A stretch of DNA of 64,000 nt from Kappaphycus alvarezii. Its lineage: Eukaryota; Rhodophyta; Florideophyceae; Gigartinales; Solieriaceae. Below are positions 58,621 through 64,000 of this stretch, piece after piece (positions within the stretch are counted from its first letter, which is position 1; every line of letters begins with the position of its first letter). The stretch covers positions 1-64,000 of the forward strand of contig NADL03000547.1 of assembly GCA_002205965.3 (NCBI GenBank), given 5' to 3'. The notes beneath the pieces were generated by a model. It ran no database searches and had not been told where the DNA came from. It saw only the letters and a program-made list of their open reading frames with translations. The position numbers and the translations under genes are program-made.

Positions 58621-59535
58621 GATATGGGCGTAGGGGTCGTGTAAATGGGTGGGAAGGGGGGTAGCGGAGGTCATGGTGTGGGCCTCGGACTTTATAATGG
58701 GGATCAAGTAGTCCCGACGGTTGTTTTGGATAGAGTTACCTTTATTGGTTAATATATTTCCGAATAGACGGTAGAGAGCGATGAGCCATTCGGGCATATC
58801 TGTAGGGACTGCCTGCGTAGCAGAAATTGGAGGATTTGTTTGGATCTGATCTGAGGGATTGGAAATGAGAGGACTGGATTAATTGTGCGTCTGTTATATA
58901 TCTTTAGCTTAGAATATATCTTCCTCACAAAGTATCTGTATGCGCCTCCTCATGGTATCTTTTGTAGTTTTTTTCGGACTTCAGAGTTATTTAAACGTCT
59001 ATAGAAGCTAAAAAGAGGAATAGCAAGGAAGTATGCGACTTCAAAGTGATACTTTAGTACAAACGAAGTTGGTAATCAACTTTGGACCGAGAATTTAGAA
59101 ACAGCTTGCAAGCCTTGAAACGAGATGGAAGAGCCTGGCCCTTTGTGGCGCAATATCACGTACCACTGCTCAGCCCCTGCTTTGAGCCGTTTACGTGATC
59201 GAATTTTGAACACATTTTGGTGAAAGTTACTGTACGCGAAGCTTCTGTAAGCAATGGTATTTATGCCAGACGGACCGGACCGCAGACAGCCCCAGAGGGA
59301 CCACTTGGACCCCCATGATGGGATCGATATTTTTTCGAATCACCGTTGCTCATTGGGTCAAGTTTCTTTTTGTTTAGTCACTAACTTTAGATATATATTA
59401 GTGTAATAGGTGACCTGATACTGATCTTACTTGTAGCAAGTATTATCAGTAGTAGTAGGAGTTCTAACTTATTGTTTATAGCTACAGAATCTAGCAACCC
59501 CTATCTAAACAGGCACACCGTTGTTGGCTTTAAAC

Positions 59536-59800
59536 CTAGCCCCCAACTATCGTCCCTCGCTTCCCCGCGTCAGCGGCGTTTCTGTCTGTTGCCTCTGTTA
59601 TCCGCTCGGGTGTTCCCCGCTTCGTTTTGTTGAAACATCCTTCCGGATACCTTTTTCTTATTTCTACTAACGCTGCGAGATCCTTTACCCTTTTTATATC
59701 GACGTGGGTCTGTCTCTTAGCGCCTCCGAAAAACCGGCGTCCATACACAAATATGTTTCCTCCTTCTCTAGTGTCGTTGGTGACACTTTCCTACTCCAAT
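59536..59800 (-). pseudogene. Coding-like relic, unknown
   Basis: Open minus-strand frame of about 88 codons after a TAG near 59797. It is well balanced, with basic amphipathic segments: H-V-D-I-K-R-V-K-D-L-A-A-L-V-E-I-R-K-R-Y and R-I-T-E-A-T-D-R-N-A-A-D. There is no ATG at the N-terminus. It could be a retroelement gag fragment or a dead exon. Confidence 0.25.
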
Positions 59801-62210
59801 TGGAGATTTGCAGTTTATCTGCATCGTTCTGTTACCCTTATTGTTGTCACTTGAACTTCGGCTTTTGCCGCGCTCTTTAGGGATAATCCGCGTCCACACG
59901 GTCCTTTCGGATCACAAGACTTTGTGGGTAAAAAAAACCCAGAGGGTTTCGCACCCCAGCCGCTCTAGTTCAGTCCACTCGCACTCTACCACCCCTGGTC
60001 TCTGCCCCACAACATCACTCGTCTTCAGGCGTTTCTCTGAACTACGGCACTGAAAAAAGCTTGAAGAGAAAGAGATAGCTCGAACTTTCTGTGGTTTTTT
60101 GCGTCGTTTCGTCTCGTTTCATTGCCTGTAGGCTGATATGTACTAACGGAAAGAACGTACAGCTCAACGAATTACTCTAAAACCTTTAGGATTGTTTGAT
60201 ATTGTAATTATCACTCTTTCATTTAATAAATCCCATTTGCCCCAGTGCATCTACAGTAGCAATGCCGTCGCTCGCAACGTGGTAGTACAGCCTTTCTCCT
60301 TCCGAACAAACTCGTAGGCTCTGGATCCCTCGTCCATATCTGCCACTTTTGTTTCCAAAACCACCTTACAGTAGCAATTTTTCGTTCGCAACACCTCTAT
60401 TTTTAGATGGCGGGCGTCAGACACCTCTTTTATGCCAATTTATCGCTATCAACTACCTGGTGCCAAAGTTTGGTTCAATTTCATTCCAATCTCACGTCTC
60501 AAAACAGCCATTACGTACCACGCAGAACTTCTAATTTTATTCCAGTACTTTTTCAGGTATCCGTGGTCGCACCAGGAACCTGCTGCCCGTGAGCTCCTTG
60601 TCAAGAAAAATTGAACGTCCATGAATACAACTTGATCGTTTGCAAGTACGGCAGACAAATAATCGCCCGCTAGGATGACCAAGTATTGTTACTGTAAAGC
60701 GACCACATGGTCGCTACAAGGCCCCCGAGCCACGACTACTAGGGTAACGCAAATATAGACCAGACATCAGGGCGACTGGTGCTACAGGAATGTTTCGGAG
60801 AAAACCTACGGACAGTACTGCAAGGCACGTATGCACAAATTTGGGCCACGAAATAACTGTTTGACTACAGTACGGTCCATGGCAGGGAGGGAAACCAGCG
60901 ATTTCACAACTGTAGTGCTCACTTTATATTCAAAATACTTTATTGCAGTACTGTTTTAGGGGTTTTAAAAAGTTGGTGGACTCTTTAGATACCTTGGTCG
61001 TGGAGTTTTCGGGCCTCAACCACTCGGACCAGACCAAAAAGAACAGTTCAATGAGCGAATTCCTTGTGTGCGCCTAAAACCACACACCCGGTATATCGGA
61101 AAAGTTTGTCTGTGCTGCGAGTTCTTCCGATCCGACTGGAGGTCAAAATCTCTATTATATTTGCCTTTCTGTCCGATTACAAGCGGGGTATAGCAAGCAG
61201 GGTATAAAATTACGTTTTACTCTGATCCCTCGGGATAGCGCCCAGTGTCGATAGACAAAAGGCTTCTATAAATCAAATCCTATGCATCAATCCCGGTCAA
61301 CAAAAACGTTTTCTACATTTACTCATAGACAATTTATCATCCCTTCCCATCCTTCTCTTTTTGTCCCCATAAACAAACCACGGTAGCACTTTTTTCGCAT
61401 GCAACCCTCCGTACTTAGTTAATAAGATCTGAAAATCTCATTCTCGATATTTTTCTATAATCCTGTATAAATCTTTTAAAATACGTCCTTAACGCAGTTA
61501 AAGGATGCTCAGAAGAGCTGCTCGACGCGACACGGCAAGAATTCCGAGCCTACGCCATAACACGGTTCAAAATCTCAAACAATTCGCATTTTATCTTTTC
61601 CATAAGTTGTTTTCGAGCTAGATTAATGGCAATTTTAGGAAGATATAAATACGTGCTTTCATAGTCTGGTTCGTTTTGAAGTTGCTAGTCAGCTAACGCT
61701 TGGTTCATGCTAGTTGTAGCTCGGAGGACTACGGGTCAACATAGGGCTTCAACTTTTTTCCACACGTACCTCTTTTAACAAACCTAGCCTTACTTCGCAT
61801 ACTAATTTCTTTTTGTTCTTTTTGCGTCGGCTGCTTCTATTGTCATGTGAAAGACTATTTTAGTTCCTTTTTTACCATATTCGTACTCCCAAGCATTTTA
61901 TGATTCTATCTTTTGTCTGTGTGCTTGCATTATATTTCTTAAAGACAACCACTTGTGCTTTTTTCTGAACACTTGAGGTTGAAGAGCATAAGTGAAGAAA
62001 ACAAGCAGAAATTGTAGAACAGCTGGGTTTAGTCCTTGCCGATAGTATTTATGCCCTGGTCTGCCTCAATCATATAAATATAATACACAACAGCCGAGCT
62101 TGGTGATTTTCTAGGCCATGATTGTAATTTATGTAGTTGTTGCAGAAACATTTAGTGACTGACGGTTCATTAGTTGACTTGTAGAGCTTTACGGTCGCTT
62201 AAATCATCTG
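59801..62210. other. No supported gene; short dispersed motif
   Basis: A motif of about 40 bases, GTAGC-x-x-TTTTTCG-TTCGCAACACC with variants, occurs near 60255, 60370, 61385 and, beyond this stretch, 63560. Otherwise nothing recognised. TACTGTA motifs lie near 60820-60960. Confidence 0.35.
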
Positions 62211-62262
62211 ACGAGGATGCATCCGCAAATTTATTAGAATATATTCGCGGATGCATCATCGT
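62211..62262. repeat. 20-bp-arm hairpin (inverted repeat)
   Basis: Left arm ACGAGGATGCATCCGCAAAT (62211-62230) and right arm ATTCGCGGATGCATCATCGT (62243-62262) pair at 18 of 20 positions around a 12-base AT-rich loop. There is no T-run terminator context expected in a eukaryote. It could be the core of a small foldback element or an RNA structure. Confidence 0.75.
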
Positions 62263-63580
62263 TCTCAACAAGACTACTCGTGTGAGCATTTGGCACCGTA
62301 TTGAGGGTAAGAATTATCGCTGAATTTGCCCTAATATCTTCAATCAATTCTTTTTTATGCGTTAGGAACGTCACCAGATCTATACTATGTCCTAGTAATT
62401 CAAATAAGTCTCGCTGAACAAGTGCTTTTATCCAGCATTTCTAAGGAATGTAATATTTGATCTTTTTAACTTTGACAGTTTGCCTAGGCAATCATGCTTG
62501 CCGAACATGTACAGTAAAGGACTTATACACTAGGACGGAAAGTTTATTGAGGTCCAAACGAAATAATATGCGCAAAGGATGAAAAATGAAGCTAAGTCAG
62601 TGTGTGCTGATGTTTTTTTCGCACTGCAGGCGTTCTTCTCCGACCTTCGGCACTCTGTTCACTCCCTTCCCACAGCAGTGAAGGAACTCGACGCTTTCGT
62701 TGCTGGTGGTATCCAGAGACCCCTGCAGAAGGAAATTTGTCTCCTTCAGAATGCTTTCCGCCGCACTGACTGTCGGTTGCCACCCCGTACACACTCCAAG
62801 CCTTTGCCTCGGCCCACCGCAGCCAAATTAACGACATAGCGGCTTTACGCCACCAGGCCAGGAAGCCCCGAAAATAGGGGTCCAAGAAGGATATGGTGGC
62901 CCCCACTAAAGATACCCCTGATTTGCACTAAATTTGCATCTGAAAATAAATTAGAAGTGAACCAAATTCGGATACATTATCGTGCTTTGCAAGATATTTT
63001 TACAGTTTCTGAAATTGCAAGATATTTTTAACTAGGATGAGTGTGGCAAGTAAATGGGTTGGATTTCTTATTTTAAGACACGCTGTCATTAATATATGAC
63101 AATAAGCGTCCAAGTTCTGGGTGATACTAAAAAGGAATCTGAAACTTCTGTATAATGGCCACATTAATTCAAACTCCTGGTCGATGTGTGGCGGGCATTG
63201 GTATGGCCCCTACATGTTTGCCTTGAGGAAATATCTTCTAATAGTCTCTGTGGTTCACACGATTCCCTTGAATGTATTTTATGTTTATTACTATTTTTTG
63301 AGACTTTAAGGGTCGCCAAAAATCTATGTAAGCTGAGTAAACTGCTTCCTCTTGTGGAGGTCAACCTAGTTGGCAGACAACCTCAAGTCAAGTTCCGAGT
63401 AGTGGGAAGTTGAGAGAATAAACTTCAGACCCAAAAACCATCTTTTCTTACGCTTAATACAGACCATCAGTGGTAGGTTCTGCCCCTTCTATACTTGCTT
63501 GTAGCTCTCTCAACTATCGTCCCTACACACCCCTTTTTGTTCGCTCGACTATATCACGGTAGCGCTTTTTCGCTTGCAAC
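62263..63580. other. Gene-poor stretch with one unplaced frame
   Basis: A plus-strand frame at 62579-62839 (86 codons, ATG start) has A-V-K-E-L-D-A-F-V-A-G-G-I-Q-R and then becomes Pro/Arg-rich. It may be the worn 5' part of the transposon that follows at the right edge, but I cannot show that. Confidence 0.3.
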
Positions 63581-63589
63581 ACCTTCTTT

Positions 63590-64000
63590 TTGGGATGATT
63601 GGTTCTGACCCCCAAACCTGCTGCCTCCTCTGTGCGTACTCAGGCCATAAAGGATGTGTTGCCGGTGGTTTCTCCGCACAAGGACAACCTGGGAAACGCC
63701 GATAAATGATCCCTCTGCCACAACTAGCGATGAGGGGCACTTAACATAACTTTGGTTATGGAGTTGTCTATCCCGTCCACCTTCTCTCTGTCATCTTACC
63801 ATTTGCCGACCGGCTACGATGTCCTAGGCACGCTGTATCGTGAGACAGACATCTTCCGGGACATCCCATTCGCATGTCTCGGCCAGTTCGTCCTCCTCCT
63901 CACCAAGTTGCTCAAAGCCTCTGCTCGCACAGGGTGACGCTGCTACAAATCGCACTTTTCTCCACCTTCATATGCTGCCCACCAATGTCACGCAGGGCAG
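63590..64000 (+). mobile_element. Reverse-transcriptase element, 5' part, running off the right edge
   Basis: Plus-strand pieces: a zinc-knuckle-like C-L-L-C-A-Y-S-G-H-K-G-C near 63625, then L-Y-R-E-T-D-I-F-R-D-I-P, C-L-G-Q-F-V-L-L-L-T-K-L-L-K-A (63825-63920), closely matching the segment at about 14340-14470 on the minus strand (Y-R-E-T-D-I-F-Q-D-I-P, C-L-T-Q-F-I-L-L-F-A-K-L-V-K-A). A single extra G in the GGG at about 63934 ends the frame; without it the match continues (T-F-L-H-L-H-M-L-P-T-N-V against A-F-L-H-L-H-I-L-P-T-A-V). So this is a second, more conserved copy of that family. Confidence 0.75.

Noticed and set aside
1-64000. tRNA, rRNA and CRISPR features
   Set aside because: Scanned for T-loop GTTCRANNC contexts with pairing stems, rRNA-like conserved blocks and regularly spaced repeats; none was convincing.

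Overview
The window looks like nuclear DNA of a eukaryote, probably an alga. A multicellular red alga is my best guess, at low confidence. Evidence: short GT-AG introns (82-125 bp) in one gene, mostly intronless genes set close together (one convergent pair is only 23 bp apart), large AT-rich stretches full of transposon and gene relics, TTTAGGG-type telomere-like patches, and many TACTGTAC-type palindromes. I saw no operon, rRNA, convincing tRNA or CRISPR.

Layout. 1-12 kb: a gene-dense island. A large gene with a ParB/sulfiredoxin-like motif occurs twice, about 9.49 kb apart (copy 1 intact but cut by the window edge, copy 2 with three small indels). Between the copies lie three paralogous genes of unknown function (here A, B and C). 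12-16 kb: gene-less degenerate tandem repeats, then a GC-rich relic of a non-LTR-type reverse-transcriptase element that ends at a telomere-like patch. 16.3-19.2 kb: a four-exon gene encoding three fused phytanoyl-CoA dioxygenase (PhyH) domains, of which only the middle one keeps the metal-binding residues. 19.9-25.7 kb: a young Ty1/copia element with near-identical LTRs and a 5-bp target duplication. 26-41 kb: AT-rich graveyard holding a decayed superfamily 1 helicase gene, a three-copy short repeat and several unrecognised gene relics. 40.9-48.3 kb: an older Ty3/gypsy element with gag-protease-RT-RNaseH-integrase on the minus strand and, past integrase, an antisense reading frame with a cysteine-protease-like C-H-D pattern. 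48.8-64 kb: pieces of the reverse-transcriptase family, a PIF/Harbinger transposase relic, coding-like debris, a strong hairpin and long stretches without recognisable content.

How it fits together: the host genes (1-11 kb and 16-19 kb) are islands between nested transposons. Many coding regions are interrupted by single-base indels in or near homopolymers, so true decay and assembly error must be separated before calling pseudogenes. The most interesting items are the antisense protease-like ORF of the gypsy element, the three-domain PhyH protein with one apparently active domain, and the A/B/C family bracketed by duplicated ParB-like genes.
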